Positions 1 to 9,374 of a DNA stretch of 56,805 nt are shown here, one piece after another; positions within the stretch are counted from its first letter, which is position 1, and every line of letters starts with the position of its first letter. A program made the position numbers and the translations under genes. The notes under the pieces are model-generated. The model was not told the DNA's origin, made no database searches, and was given only the letters and a program-made list of their open reading frames with translations. This stretch comes from Ralstonia sp. ASV6 (lineage in GTDB: Bacteria; Pseudomonadota; Gammaproteobacteria; Burkholderiales; Burkholderiaceae), in the NCBI RefSeq assembly GCF_016429285.1, contig NZ_JAELUI010000011.1, positions 1 to 56,805 on the forward strand. Direction: 5' to 3'.

Positions 1-339
1 TGACACGGTGGCGCGCACCGGGTGGCCCTTTTCGCCATAGACATCCCACAGCGTGACGGGGCAGCCGGCCCATTGCGGTTCTTCCAGGCCGCGCTCCTGC
101 AGGCGGGCCTTGAGCTTGTCGTTAGACTGGCCGGGCTGCGAGATGCCGGTAAGGTCACCTTTGACGTCCGCCAGAAAGACCGGCACGCCGATCTTCGACA
201 GGCCCTGCGCGATCGTCTGCAGCGTGACGGTCTTGCCGGTGCCGGTGGCACCGGTGATCAGGCCATGCCGGTTGGCGAGCTGAGGCAGCAGCACCAGCTC
301 GGTCTTGGCGTTCTTGGCAATCAGGATGGGATCGGTCAT
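1..339 (-). CDS. HerA-like helicase / DUF853-type ATPase, N-terminal part (runs off the window)
   Basis: Only the first 113 codons are in the window; the rest lies beyond base 1. The protein begins [10 protein letters not shown] and carries a Walker A loop, GATGTGKT, at about residues 30-37, followed by [12 protein letters not shown], which matches the start of the DUF853 / HerA-like NTPase family (E. coli YjgR type). These are large cytoplasmic ATPases related to the archaeal DNA-translocating HerA; their role in proteobacteria is poorly known. The ATG at 337-339 is the only plausible start before the Walker motif. It is divergent from yebC. The family call is fairly secure; activity is not. 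Confidence 0.8.
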   Translation of the reverse strand, partial: MTDPILIAKNAKTELVLLPQLANRHGLITGATGTGKTVTLQTIAQGLSKIGVPVFLADVKGDLTGISQPGQSNDKLKARLQERGLEEPQWAGCPVTLWDVYGEKGHPVRATVS

Positions 340-521
340 GGCGTTTGGGCGAGGATCATTCGGGGGATAGCACACTCAGAAGTCGACCGGATGGACAGGG
401 CGATGGACGTGTGCAGCATGCTAAAATCTGCGACCGATTATAGAGCGTGCAGGTGGCGTCAGACCGCCATCTGGGCGCCACGCATCGCACGATTTTCCAC
501 CGTATCCGCTCGGAGAGTTTC

Positions 522-1247
522 ATGGCCGGTCATTCCAAATGGGCCAATATCAAGCATAAGAAAGCCGCTGCCGACGCCAAGCGCGGCAAGATTTGGACGC
601 GCCTGATCAAGGAAATCACCGTGGCGGCCCGCCTGGGCGGCGGTGATGCGGATTCGAACCCCCGCCTGCGCCTGGCCATGGACAAGGCCACCGACGCCAA
701 CATGCCCAAGGACAACATCCAGCGCGCCATCCAGCGCGGCGTGGGTGGCCTGGAAGGCGCGAACTACGAAGAAATCCGCTACGAAGGCTATGGCATCAAC
801 GGCGCCGCCATCATCGTTGACTGCCTGACCGACAACCGCACGCGCACCGTGGCCGAAGTCCGCCACGGGTTCGACAAGTACGGCGGCAACATGGGCACAT
901 CGGGCTCGGTGGCGTTCCTGTTCGACCACATCGGCCAGTTCATCTTTGCCCCGGGCACGCCTGAGGACAAGCTGATGGACGCCGCGCTCGAAGCCGGTGC
1001 CGACGACGTCGTCACCCATGAAGACGGTGCGCTCGAAGTCATCTGCCCGCCGCACGATTTCTCCAAAGTCAAGACCGCGCTGGAAGCCGCCGGCTTCAAG
1101 GCCGAACTGGCCGAAGTCATCATGAAGCCGCAGACCGAAGTCGTGTTCACCGGCGAGGATGCGGTCAAGATGCAGAAGCTGCTCGACGTCCTGGAAAACC
1201 TGGACGACGTGCAGGAAGTCTTCACCAACGCGGTCATTGGGGAGTAA
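522..1247 (+). CDS. yebC: YebC/PmpR family regulator (TACO1-like translation/transcription factor)
   Basis: A 241-residue protein opening [14 protein letters not shown], the near-invariant start of the YebC family. Members were first described as DNA-binding regulators (PmpR); more recent work links them to translation through proline-rich stretches, so the cellular role is best given as a family. Length and sequence are typical. The start at 522 is set by a GGAG ribosome site six bases upstream (512-515) and by the family N-terminus. An extended -10-like TGCTAAAAT sits at 419-427 in the gap with the divergent HerA-like gene, about 95 bases upstream. A strong terminator follows, so it looks monocistronic. 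Confidence 0.95.
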   Translation: MAGHSKWANIKHKKAAADAKRGKIWTRLIKEITVAARLGGGDADSNPRLRLAMDKATDANMPKDNIQRAIQRGVGGLEGANYEEIRYEGYGINGAAIIVDCLTDNRTRTVAEVRHGFDKYGGNMGTSGSVAFLFDHIGQFIFAPGTPEDKLMDAALEAGADDVVTHEDGALEVICPPHDFSKVKTALEAAGFKAELAEVIMKPQTEVVFTGEDAVKMQKLLDVLENLDDVQEVFTNAVIGE

Positions 1248-1263
1248 GCCCCGGGGCGCGCAT

Positions 1264-1294
1264 AACGGCGATCGACCTCACGATCGCCGTTTTT
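1264..1294 (+). terminator. Rho-independent terminator of yebC
   Basis: A perfect 11-bp stem, AACGGCGATCG / CGATCGCCGTT, with a six-base loop and a following T-rich run (TTTTTATTTT), 17 bases after the yebC stop. It separates yebC from purD. Confidence 0.9.
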
Positions 1295-1341
1295 ATTTTC
1301 CAGATTTCGAATCGGATTTTGAATTTCTAGGCAGGTACAGC

Positions 1342-2610
1342 ATGAAAGTGATGGTGGTCGGTTCGGGCGGTCGAGAGCACGCCCTGGCATGGAAGCTGGC
1401 ACGCTCGCCCAAGGTGCAGGTGGTCTACGTGGCGCCGGGCAATGGCGGCACGGCGCTCGACAAGCGCCTGCAGAACCTGCCGATCACGGATCCGGAAGTA
1501 CTGGCCGCCTTTGCCGAGCGCGAAGGCATCCACTTCACGGTGGTGGGCCCGGAAGCACCGCTGGCTGCAGGCATCGTCGACCTGTTCCGCGCCAAGGGCC
1601 TGCGCATCTTCGGGCCGACCAAGGCTGCGGCGCAGCTCGAATCGTCAAAGGATTTCGCCAAGGCGTTCATGCATCGCCACGGCATTCCGACCGCTAAGTA
1701 CCAGACCTTCAGCGACGCGGCACAGGCACATGCCTACATTGACCAGGAAGGCGCCCCGATCGTCATCAAGGCCGATGGCCTGGCCGCTGGTAAGGGCGTG
1801 GTCGTGGCGATGACGGCCGAGGAAGCACACAGCGCCGTCGATATGATGCTGGCCGACAACCGCCTGGGCGACGCCGGTGCGCGCGTCGTCATTGAAGAAT
1901 TCCTGGCCGGCGAAGAAGCCAGCTTCATCGTCGTGTGCGATGGCAAGAACGTCGTGGCGCTGGCCACCAGCCAAGACCACAAGCGCCTGCTCGACGGCGA
2001 CGCCGGCCCCAACACGGGCGGCATGGGCGCGTACTCGCCCGCGCCGGTGGTCACGCCCACGCTGCACGCCCGCGCGCTGCGCGAGATCATCATGCCGACC
2101 ATCCGCGGCATGGAGAAGGACGGCATCCCGTACACCGGCTTCCTGTACGCCGGCCTGATGATCGACGCCGACGGCAACCTCAAAACGCTCGAATTCAACT
2201 GCCGCATGGGCGACCCGGAAACGCAGCCCATCATGGCGCGCATGAAGACCGACCTGTACGACGTGCTCGACCGCGCGATCGACGGCAAGCTCGACGGCAT
2301 GGAACTGGACTGGGACCGCCGCACCGCGCTGGGCGTGGTGATGGCAGCCCACAACTATCCGGACACCCCACGCAAGGGTGACGTCATCACCGGCATCCCG
2401 AAGGAGACGGAAGACAGCGTCACCTTCCACGCCGGCACGACGCTAAAAGATGGCGTGCTGACCACCAGCGGCGGCCGTGTGCTGTGCGTGGTCGGCCTGG
2501 CCGATACCGTCAAGGCCGCTCAGCGCGCCGCGTACAACGCGATCGAACAGATCCAGTTTGACGGCGCCCAGTACCGCAAGGACATTGGCCACCGCGCCAT
2601 CCGCCATTGA
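1342..2610 (+). CDS. purD: Phosphoribosylamine-glycine ligase (GAR synthetase)
   Basis: Joins phosphoribosylamine and glycine with ATP to give GAR in step 2 of purine synthesis, in the cytoplasm. The 422-residue protein is the usual PurD length. It starts MKVMVVGSGGREHALAWKL, has the ATP-grasp segment KADGLAAGKGVVVA near residues 145-160 and the family signature NCRMGDPETQP near residue 290. The ATG at 1342 is chosen because the N-terminal nucleotide-binding motif begins directly after it. It lies between a terminator and hemF; the 145-base gap to hemF contains a TACAAT -10-like element (2702-2707), so hemF may have its own promoter. Confidence 0.96.
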   Translation: MKVMVVGSGGREHALAWKLARSPKVQVVYVAPGNGGTALDKRLQNLPITDPEVLAAFAEREGIHFTVVGPEAPLAAGIVDLFRAKGLRIFGPTKAAAQLESSKDFAKAFMHRHGIPTAKYQTFSDAAQAHAYIDQEGAPIVIKADGLAAGKGVVVAMTAEEAHSAVDMMLADNRLGDAGARVVIEEFLAGEEASFIVVCDGKNVVALATSQDHKRLLDGDAGPNTGGMGAYSPAPVVTPTLHARALREIIMPTIRGMEKDGIPYTGFLYAGLMIDADGNLKTLEFNCRMGDPETQPIMARMKTDLYDVLDRAIDGKLDGMELDWDRRTALGVVMAAHNYPDTPRKGDVITGIPKETEDSVTFHAGTTLKDGVLTTSGGRVLCVVGLADTVKAAQRAAYNAIEQIQFDGAQYRKDIGHRAIRH

Positions 2611-2755
2611 GCGATTCCCCGCCGCGCTGATGCCCCAGAGGGCCAAGCGCGGCATCCGTCACCCAGGGTGATCCCCACCAAGCCCCTGGCGGCCTGCCCG
2701 CTACAATGGTGACAACCGCATGAATCGGCCGCACACGCGGCCCCGCCCGAATCTG

Positions 2756-3664
2756 ATGGATACCCAAGCCGTCCGCGCCTACCTGCTGGACCTGCAGGAC
2801 CGCATCACCACCGCCGTCGGCGCGCTCGACGGTGGCACCTTTGCCACCGATGCGTGGGAAAAGCCGCCCACCGAACGCCTGCGCGGCAGTGGCCGCACCC
2901 GCATCCTGGAAGGTGGCGCGCTGCTGGAGCGCGGCGGCGTCGGCTTCTCGCACGTGATGGGCGACACTCTGCCCCCGTCGGCCACCGCCAACCGGCCAGA
3001 ACTGGCCGGACGCGGCTTCGAGGCGATGGGCGTGTCGCTGGTCTTCCACCCGCGCAACCCTTACGTGCCGACGGTGCACATGAACGTGCGCTGCTTCGTC
3101 GCCAAGCGGCCCGATGCCGACCCCGTCTGGTGGTTCGGTGGCGGCATGGACCTGACGCCCTATTACGGCTTCGCTGAAGACGCCTCGCACTTCCACCGCA
3201 CCTGCCAGGGCGCCCTGGCCCCCTACGGCGACGAGCTGTACCCGCGCTTCAAGCAGTGGTGCGACGACTACTTCTACCTGAAGCACCGCAAGGAAGCGCG
3301 AGGCATCGGCGGCATCTTCTTCGACGATTTTGCCGAACTCGGCTTCGAGCGCAGCTTCGAGATGATGCGCTCCGTGGGCGATGCATTCCTGCCCGCCTGG
3401 CAGCCCATCGCCGAGCAACGCCACGCCACCCCCTACGGTGAGCGCGAGCGCGCCTTCCAGGCCTACCGCCGTGGCCGCTATGTCGAATTCAATCTCGTGT
3501 TTGACCGTGGCACGCTGTTCGGCCTGCAAAGCGGCGGCCGCGCGGAATCGATCCTGATGTCGATGCCGCCCGTGGCCAACTGGCGCTACGACTGGCAGCC
3601 CGAACCAGGGTCGCCGGAAGCCGCGCTGTACACCGATTTCCTGCCGGCGCGCGACTGGGTATGA
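2756..3664 (+). CDS. hemF: Oxygen-dependent coproporphyrinogen-III oxidase
   Basis: Carries out aerobic oxidative decarboxylation of coproporphyrinogen III to protoporphyrinogen IX in haem synthesis. Recognised by [25 protein letters not shown] and the C-terminal stretch [16 protein letters not shown], all family hallmarks. From the ATG at 2756 ([17 protein letters not shown]) it has 302 residues, close to E. coli HemF (299). An in-frame ATG at 2720 would add 12 residues but lies only about 12 bases after a TACAAT -10-like element, leaving almost no leader, so the inner start is preferred; neither has a clear ribosome site. The stop overlaps nadD by four bases (ATGA), indicating translational coupling. 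Confidence 0.95.
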   Translation: MDTQAVRAYLLDLQDRITTAVGALDGGTFATDAWEKPPTERLRGSGRTRILEGGALLERGGVGFSHVMGDTLPPSATANRPELAGRGFEAMGVSLVFHPRNPYVPTVHMNVRCFVAKRPDADPVWWFGGGMDLTPYYGFAEDASHFHRTCQGALAPYGDELYPRFKQWCDDYFYLKHRKEARGIGGIFFDDFAELGFERSFEMMRSVGDAFLPAWQPIAEQRHATPYGERERAFQAYRRGRYVEFNLVFDRGTLFGLQSGGRAESILMSMPPVANWRYDWQPEPGSPEAALYTDFLPARDWV

Positions 3665-4371
3665 CGCTTCCCTCGTTCGTTCGCCCCGATCTCGGTCGCC
3701 CCTACCGCCTCGGCTTGCTGGGCGGCACCTTTGATCCGCCGCACGTCGGCCATATCGCCCTGGCCGAGTTGTGCATTGCTCGGCTCGACCTTGATGAGTT
3801 GCTGTGGATCCCGACCGGCGTGTCGTGGCAGAAAGCCGCCGATATCACGCCCGCGCCGCTGCGTTTTGCCATGACCGAACTGGCCGCGAAAGCCGTACGC
3901 TCAGGCCGCGCTCGAGTGCACGTGAGCTCGATGGAAGTCGACCGCCACGGCCCAAGCTACACCATCGACACCGTGCGCGAACTGCGCGGCGTCTACGGCC
4001 CGGATACCTCCATGGCCTGGCTGATGGGCGCCGATCAGCTCGTCGGCCTCGACACCTGGCACGGCTGGCAAGACCTGTTCGAATATGTGCACCTGTGTGT
4101 CGCCACGCGCCCCGGTTTCGACCTGAACGCCCTGCATGTGCCTGTGCAGCATGAGCTCGATGTGCGCCGAGGTGATACAGCATTGATACAATGCGCACCC
4201 GCCGGCCATATGTGGATCGACCAGACCCTGTCCGTCGACCTGTCGTCCACCCGCCTGCGCCAGCAGCTTGCCACTGGCGAGCGCTGCGACGCCGACCTGC
4301 CCGCCGGGGTGGCCGACCTGATCCAATCGCATTCGCTGTACCGCCGTGCCGATGGCACGGTCAGTGTTTGA
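3661..4371 (+). CDS. nadD: Nicotinate-nucleotide adenylyltransferase
   Basis: Adenylates nicotinate mononucleotide to deamido-NAD in NAD synthesis. The nucleotidyltransferase signature [11 protein letters not shown] lies at residues 21-31 and the second phosphate-binding motif SSTRLR at 195-200. At 236 residues it is slightly longer than E. coli NadD (213), with a short N-terminal leader before the Rossmann fold. The start ATG overlaps the hemF stop (ATGA). A nadD-rsfS-rlmH order is widespread in bacteria, supporting the calls of the next two genes. Confidence 0.95.
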   Translation: MTLPSFVRPDLGRPYRLGLLGGTFDPPHVGHIALAELCIARLDLDELLWIPTGVSWQKAADITPAPLRFAMTELAAKAVRSGRARVHVSSMEVDRHGPSYTIDTVRELRGVYGPDTSMAWLMGADQLVGLDTWHGWQDLFEYVHLCVATRPGFDLNALHVPVQHELDVRRGDTALIQCAPAGHMWIDQTLSVDLSSTRLRQQLATGERCDADLPAGVADLIQSHSLYRRADGTVSV

Positions 4372-4441
4372 CCGCGTGTTTGATCCCATTCACGCGCTTT
4401 TTTGACCTTTTTCTCGCCCCTAAACGTTCTTCTCACTCAGT

Positions 4442-5080
4442 ATGGATATTCGCAAACTACAACGCGTGATCGTCGACGCGCTCGAAGACGTCAAGGCGCA
4501 AGACATCAAGGTCTTCAATACGACGCACCTGACCGAACTCTTCGACCGCACGGTCATCGCCAGCGGTACGTCCAACCGTCAGACCAAGGCACTGGCTGCA
4601 TCCGTGCGTGACGCCGTCAAGGAAGCCGGCGGCCACATCATCGCCGTGGAAGGCGAAGACGTGGGCGAATGGGTGCTGGTCGACTGTGGCGACGCCGTGG
4701 TCCACATCATGCAGCCGCAACTGCGCCAGTACTACAACCTGGAAGAGATCTGGGGCGACAAGCCGGTGCGTATCCAGCTTGGCGGCAACAGTGGACGCGG
4801 CCTGCCCAAGGCCAGCGAAGGTTACGACGACGAGGAAGACGAGGCCGAAGAGGTCACGCCAGCCAAGCGCCGTACCACCAAGCCCGCGCTGGCCGGTGAG
4901 CGCCCGACCAAGGCTGCGGCCCCGAAAAAGCCTGCAACCAAGACCGCAGCGAAGAAGACCACCACCAGCCGCCCGGCCACCAAGCGCGCGACCGGCACAG
5001 GCGGCACGGCCAAGCCTGCCACGAAGACCGCAGCCAAGACGGCTGCCAAGCGCGCTCCGGCCAAGAAGCGGGCAGCGTAA
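4442..5080 (+). CDS. rsfS: Ribosomal silencing factor RsfS with a long basic C-terminal tail
   Basis: RsfS binds ribosomal protein L14 and blocks joining of the 30S and 50S subunits in starved or stationary cells. Residues 1 to about 118 form a complete RsfS/Iojap domain ([49 protein letters not shown]). After it comes a short acidic linker (DDEEDEAEE) and then about 80 residues made almost only of Ala, Lys, Thr, Pro and Arg in [12 protein letters not shown]-like repeats, resembling histone H1 or AlgP tails. Typical RsfS proteins are 105-120 residues, so the tail nearly doubles the length. The frame is open with the same codon habits to the end, so this is not a frameshift artefact. No strong ribosome site precedes the ATG. 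Confidence 0.93.
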   Translation: MDIRKLQRVIVDALEDVKAQDIKVFNTTHLTELFDRTVIASGTSNRQTKALAASVRDAVKEAGGHIIAVEGEDVGEWVLVDCGDAVVHIMQPQLRQYYNLEEIWGDKPVRIQLGGNSGRGLPKASEGYDDEEDEAEEVTPAKRRTTKPALAGERPTKAAAPKKPATKTAAKKTTTSRPATKRATGTGGTAKPATKTAAKTAAKRAPAKKRAA

Positions 5081-5100
5081 TTCGCGCAGGCAGCCTCGCC

Positions 5101-5571
5101 ATGCAGTTGTTGATCGTCGCCGTTGGGCACAAGATGCCGTCCTGGATTGAGGATGGCTTCTCTGAATATGCCAAGCGCATGCCGCCCGAACTGCGCATCG
5201 AACTGCGCGAGATCAAGCCCGAGCAGCGCTCGGGCAGCCGCACCGCCGCTACCGTCATGCAGCTCGAAGCCGCGCGCATCGAAGCCGCGCTGCCCAAGGG
5301 CTGCCGCATGATCGCGCTGGATGAGCGGGGCAAGGACCTCACCACCGTGGCCCTGGCCGAATCCCTCACCGGCTGGCAACAGGAAGGTGGGGACATCGCT
5401 TTCGTAATCGGTGGAGCGGATGGGCTCGACCCGGCGCTCAAAGCCAAAGCGCGCACGCTGATTCGCCTGTCGAGCCTGACGCTGCCGCACGGCATGGTGC
5501 GCGTGCTGCTGGCCGAGCAGCTCTATCGCGCGTGGAGCATCACGCAAAACCACCCGTATCACCGCGTATGA
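5101..5571 (+). CDS. rlmH: 23S rRNA (pseudouridine1915-N3)-methyltransferase
   Basis: A SPOUT-class methyltransferase that methylates pseudouridine 1915 in helix 69 of 23S rRNA on assembled ribosomes, using S-adenosylmethionine. At 156 residues it matches E. coli RlmH (155). The SAM-binding knot is visible as [11 protein letters not shown] (about 100-110), with the conserved C-terminal segment [20 protein letters not shown] and NHPYHR at the end. It is 20 bases downstream of rsfS and overlaps maf by four bases (ATGA), so it sits inside the same operon. Confidence 0.96.
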   Translation: MQLLIVAVGHKMPSWIEDGFSEYAKRMPPELRIELREIKPEQRSGSRTAATVMQLEAARIEAALPKGCRMIALDERGKDLTTVALAESLTGWQQEGGDIAFVIGGADGLDPALKAKARTLIRLSSLTLPHGMVRVLLAEQLYRAWSITQNHPYHRV

Positions 5572-6191
5572 CCATCGACGCCCCGGGCGCGCCACACCTC
5601 TACCTCGCTTCGCAAAGCCCGCGCCGACAGGAGCTGCTGCGCCAGATCGGCGCGCGCTTCGAGCTGCTGCTGGCCAGCGACGAGGAAGATGCCGAAGCGC
5701 TGGAGGCCGTGCTCCCCGGTGAGACGCCCGACGACTACGTCCAGCGCGTCTGCACGTTGAAGGCGCAAGCTGCAGTGCGCCGCCGGATCGCACGCAACCT
5801 CCCCGCGCTACCGATCCTCACCTCCGATACCACGGTGTGCCTGGATGGCGAAATTCTTGGCAAACCGTCCGACGCCGCTGACGCCCACCGCATGCTACGC
5901 GGCATGTCCGGTCGCGAGCACCGCGTGCTAACCGCCGTGACGGTCGTTACCGCCAGTGGTACGCCAATGCATGCGCTGTCCGTTTCCGACGTGCGCTTTG
6001 CTGTACTGACAGACACCGACATTGCCCGCTACATCGCCAGCGGCGAGCCCTTCGGCAAGGCCGGCGCGTACGGCATCCAAGGCCGTGCGGCCGCCTTCGT
6101 CGCCCATATTTCGGGAAGCTATTCGGGTATCATGGGCCTACCCTTGTTCGAGACCGCCGCACTGCTCGCCCAAGCGGGCATCACGCTGTAA
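5568..6191 (+). CDS. maf: Maf-family nucleoside triphosphate pyrophosphatase (YhdE type)
   Basis: Maf proteins hydrolyse (d)NTPs, including modified ones, to monophosphates; the YhdE branch acts on dTTP and UTP. The 207-residue protein has the start motif [14 protein letters not shown], the catalytic [15 protein letters not shown] and the C-terminal [18 protein letters not shown]. That last segment fits the YhdE rather than the YceF branch. The start at 5568 overlaps the rlmH stop (ATGA); an upstream in-frame extension into rlmH is rejected because the family starts here. Substrate is inferred from the branch. Confidence 0.92.
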   Translation: MTIDAPGAPHLYLASQSPRRQELLRQIGARFELLLASDEEDAEALEAVLPGETPDDYVQRVCTLKAQAAVRRRIARNLPALPILTSDTTVCLDGEILGKPSDAADAHRMLRGMSGREHRVLTAVTVVTASGTPMHALSVSDVRFAVLTDTDIARYIASGEPFGKAGAYGIQGRAAAFVAHISGSYSGIMGLPLFETAALLAQAGITL

Positions 6192-6324
6192 CCCGCACCC
6201 TGATCGGCGTTCTCGCACGCTGGCCAGATGTGCGAGGGCTGGTTCCAGAACGCGCTTGCTTCATGCTCCGTCGTACATTGCAGCGCAGCAGGCGCGTCCT
6301 GAAACCCGCTCTCTTATCTGGCAC

Positions 6325-7794
6325 ATGTCCGAAGACATCCTCGTCAATATCACGCCGCAAGAAACGCGCGTGGCCATCGTCCAGCAAGCCGCCGTTCAGG
6401 AACTCCATATCGAGCGCACGCTCACACGCGGCCTGGTTGGCAACATCTATCTCGGCAAGGTCGTGCGCGTGCTGCCGGGCATGCAGTCCGCCTTCATCGA
6501 TATCGGCCTGGAACGCGCGGCGTTCCTGCACGTGGCCGACATCTGGCACCCGCGCGACGCCAAGGACGTGCCGCCCACTCCGCAGGTCGCCATCGAGAAG
6601 ACGCTCTTTGAAGGCCAGGCCCTGATGGTGCAGGTCATCAAGGATCCGATCGGCACCAAGGGCGCGCGCCTGTCCACGCAAGTCAGCATTGCCGGCCGCA
6701 CGCTGGTGTATCTGCCGCAAGACCCGCACATCGGCATCTCACAAAAGATCGGCAATGAAGCCGAACGCGAAGCACTGCGCGCGCGCGTGACCGCTATGGT
6801 GCCGACGGATGAGCGTGGTGGTTTCATCGTGCGCACCATCGCCGAAGAAGCGACCGACGAAGAACTCGCCAACGACGTTGCCTACCTGCGCAAGATCTGG
6901 GCGACCATCCGCCATAGCGCCACGACCCTGCCCGCGCCGTCGATCCTGTATCAAGATCTGAACCTCGCCCAGCGTGTGCTGCGCGATTTCGTGACGGACG
7001 AGACACGCAGCATCCAGATCGATTCGCGCGAGAACCATCAGAAGCTGGTCGAGTTTGCGCAGGAATACACGCCGGCTGTGGTCGAGCGCTTGACGCACTA
7101 CACCGGCGAGCGACCGATCTTCGACCTGTACAACATCGAGGCAGAAGTCGAACGCGCGCTGTCGCGCCGGGTCGATCTGAAATCGGGTGGCTACCTGATG
7201 ATCGACCAGACTGAGGCGATGACGACGATCGACGTCAACACCGGCGGTTACGTGGGTGCGCGCAACTTTGACGACACGATCTTCAAGACCAACCTGGAAG
7301 CCGCACACACCATCGCGCGGCAACTGCGACTGCGCAACCTGGGCGGCATCATCATCATTGACTTCATCGACATGGAGTCCGCCGAGCATCGCGATGCGGT
7401 GCTGACGGAACTGCGCAAGGCGCTCGCACGCGACCGCACGCGCATCACGGTCAACAGCTTCTCGCAGTTGGGGCTGGTGGAGATGACGCGCAAACGTACG
7501 CGAGAATCGCTCGCGCACGTGCTGTGCGAGCAGTGCCCGGTCTGCCAGGGCAAGGGCCAGGTCAAGACGCCGCGTACGGTCTGCTACGACATCCTGCGCG
7601 AGATCATGCGCGAGTCTCGGCAATTCAATCCGCGCGAGTTCCGTATCCTCGCCTCGCAATCGGTGATCGATCTGTTCCTGGAAGAAGAGAGCCAGCATCT
7701 CGCAATGCTGGGCGACTTTATCGGCAAGCCGATTTCGTTACAGGTGGAATCGGCGGCGGCCAGCCAGGAGCAGTACGACATCATCCTGATGTAA
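6325..7794 (+). CDS. rng: Ribonuclease G
   Basis: A single-strand endoribonuclease of the RNase E/G family that matures the 5' end of 16S rRNA and cuts some mRNAs. From the ATG at 6325 it is 489 residues, the same as E. coli RNase G, and begins MSEDILVNITPQETRVAIV. The S1 domain covers about residues 35-125; the catalytic half includes DFIDM near residue 350, and a zinc-link-like CPVCQGKG occurs near residue 400-407. It has no RNase E-type scaffold tail. The 133-base gap after maf shows no terminator, so it may be read from the upstream operon; no clear ribosome site was seen. Confidence 0.95.
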   Translation: MSEDILVNITPQETRVAIVQQAAVQELHIERTLTRGLVGNIYLGKVVRVLPGMQSAFIDIGLERAAFLHVADIWHPRDAKDVPPTPQVAIEKTLFEGQALMVQVIKDPIGTKGARLSTQVSIAGRTLVYLPQDPHIGISQKIGNEAEREALRARVTAMVPTDERGGFIVRTIAEEATDEELANDVAYLRKIWATIRHSATTLPAPSILYQDLNLAQRVLRDFVTDETRSIQIDSRENHQKLVEFAQEYTPAVVERLTHYTGERPIFDLYNIEAEVERALSRRVDLKSGGYLMIDQTEAMTTIDVNTGGYVGARNFDDTIFKTNLEAAHTIARQLRLRNLGGIIIIDFIDMESAEHRDAVLTELRKALARDRTRITVNSFSQLGLVEMTRKRTRESLAHVLCEQCPVCQGKGQVKTPRTVCYDILREIMRESRQFNPREFRILASQSVIDLFLEEESQHLAMLGDFIGKPISLQVESAAASQEQYDIILM

Positions 7795-7818
7795 CACTGC
7801 TCCAAGCGTGCACGGCCG

Positions 7819-9210
7819 CTACGGTTTGACCGGGCTGCTGTGCGGCACCGGCGCGGCGGCCACCTCATTGGCGGCGCGTGCAGTCAACCTCGGAATCTGC
7901 TCCCGCATCACAAGCAGCGCGCCCAACACCACCAGCATGGCAATCCCCAGCATTGCCAGATACGCACTCGAACCACCCGCAGTGATGACCATGGCGCCGG
8001 CAAACGCGCTCAAGATCGCGCCCAAGCGCCCGAATGCGACGGCGGATGCAGTACCCGTGGCGCGCACCGCCGTCGGATAGACAAACGCACACAGCGCATA
8101 CATTGTCGACTGCACCGCGTTGACGAACAGCCCGTGCAAGCCCAGCCCGATGAGCAGCAACTGCGTGCTCTGGCGGGCATCCACACCTTGCATAGCAAAC
8201 GCACTCAGCGCTGCGCCGATACAGCAGAGCGCCATCGGCCAGCGCGAACCCCAGCGCGCAATTGCTATGGCGCATACCAGCGCGCCGATCACGCCACCCA
8301 GGTTGTAGGCCGTCAACCCCTGACCCGCCACCGCGACACTCAACCCCTCCGAGGCCAGCATGGTCGGCAGCCAACTGAATGCTGCGTACACCGCCAGCAG
8401 GCACATAAAAAACGCCGCCCACAGCGCCACCGTGTCGTGCGCTTGGCCCGGCGCAAAGAGCGAACGGAATCCAGCGTGCTGGATGACCTTCTGGCCGGCC
8501 AGATCGGTAAAGGTGGAGTCAGCCGGCGTAGGGCGCTCCATGCGCGTCAGCAACCGTGCCAATTGTGGCCAGTGTGATTGGCGGCGCGCCAGGAACCGAG
8601 GCGACTCCGGCAGCGCCGCGACCAACACGAAGCCAAGCACCAGCGGCAGCGCGCCGCCAATCCAGAACAGCCCGCGCCATCCGTAAATCGGCAGCACGTG
8701 GCCGGCAAACATCCCCGCCAGCATGCCTCCCAGGGGTACGCACACGATGGTAGCGGTCACAGCCAGCGTGCGGCGCCGCGCCGGTGTGAACTCGGCCGTC
8801 ATCGTGGTTGAGCTTGGCAGTGCTCCACCAATACCCAGGCCCGCGATAAAGCGTAACGCGGCGATCGTCGCCACATTGGGTGCAAAACCGATCATGCAGG
8901 TGGCCGCACCAAACACGAACACGCTGCCAATGAGCGCCCAGCGCCGCCCAAACTGATCAGCGAACAAGCCAGCCAGCGCGCTACCGATGCCCATGCCGAT
9001 CAAACCAGCCGCCACCGCCGGCGCGAATGCGTTGCGCGTAATGCCCCATTCCTTGATGAGCACAGGAATGGCGAAGCCGATCAACTGGCCATCAAAACCG
9101 TCCATGACGATGGCGAACGCGGCAAGCAACACCGCCGCCTTTTGGGCAAACGAGAACGGCCCGTCATCCAGGACGCGGCCGATGTCGATGGGAGCACGAT
9201 CCTGGCTCAT
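7819..9210 (-). CDS. MFS transporter, aromatic acid:H+ symporter (AAHS) type
   Basis: A 463-residue inner-membrane carrier with about 12 hydrophobic helices. DGFDGQLIGFAIPVL in the first helix and ADQFGRRWALIG in loop 2-3 are typical of the AAHS branch (PcaK, BenK), which imports benzoate- and hydroxybenzoate-like acids with protons. It is downstream of, and on the same strand as, the mdlC cluster, which suggests an aromatic 2-oxo acid or hydroxy acid as substrate. A separate promoter with a palindromic operator lies in the 164-base gap upstream. It converges on rng with 24 bases between stops and no obvious terminator. The exact substrate is inference. Confidence 0.88.
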   Translation of the reverse strand: MSQDRAPIDIGRVLDDGPFSFAQKAAVLLAAFAIVMDGFDGQLIGFAIPVLIKEWGITRNAFAPAVAAGLIGMGIGSALAGLFADQFGRRWALIGSVFVFGAATCMIGFAPNVATIAALRFIAGLGIGGALPSSTTMTAEFTPARRRTLAVTATIVCVPLGGMLAGMFAGHVLPIYGWRGLFWIGGALPLVLGFVLVAALPESPRFLARRQSHWPQLARLLTRMERPTPADSTFTDLAGQKVIQHAGFRSLFAPGQAHDTVALWAAFFMCLLAVYAAFSWLPTMLASEGLSVAVAGQGLTAYNLGGVIGALVCAIAIARWGSRWPMALCCIGAALSAFAMQGVDARQSTQLLLIGLGLHGLFVNAVQSTMYALCAFVYPTAVRATGTASAVAFGRLGAILSAFAGAMVITAGGSSAYLAMLGIAMLVVLGALLVMREQIPRLTARAANEVAAAPVPHSSPVKP

Positions 9211-9333
9211 ACCGGCCTCCGCTGAGAGGCAGAACGGCCGGATGGCAAACCAGGCGCACTAAACACACCTGCCAGTCTGAAGCAGCACAGCATGGGGTTG
9301 TCTCCATTGGGCTGGCGTCTACGCGCCACTTAT

Positions 9334-9374
9334 TTAACATGTTAACAATATAGACGGACTAGCTTCCTGTTCAA
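9334..9374 (-). promoter_or_regulatory. Promoter and palindromic operator upstream of the MFS transporter
   Basis: On the minus strand, TTGAAC (9374-9369) is followed by a 16-base spacer and TATATT (9352-9347), a reasonable sigma-70 promoter. One base downstream lies a perfect 12-bp palindrome, TTAACATGTTAA (9334-9345), placed to cover the start of transcription. The -35 sits at the very end of the preceding reductase gene. The palindrome is the size of a half-turn dyad bound by GntR, MarR or similar repressors; the binding protein is unknown. Confidence 0.5.
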
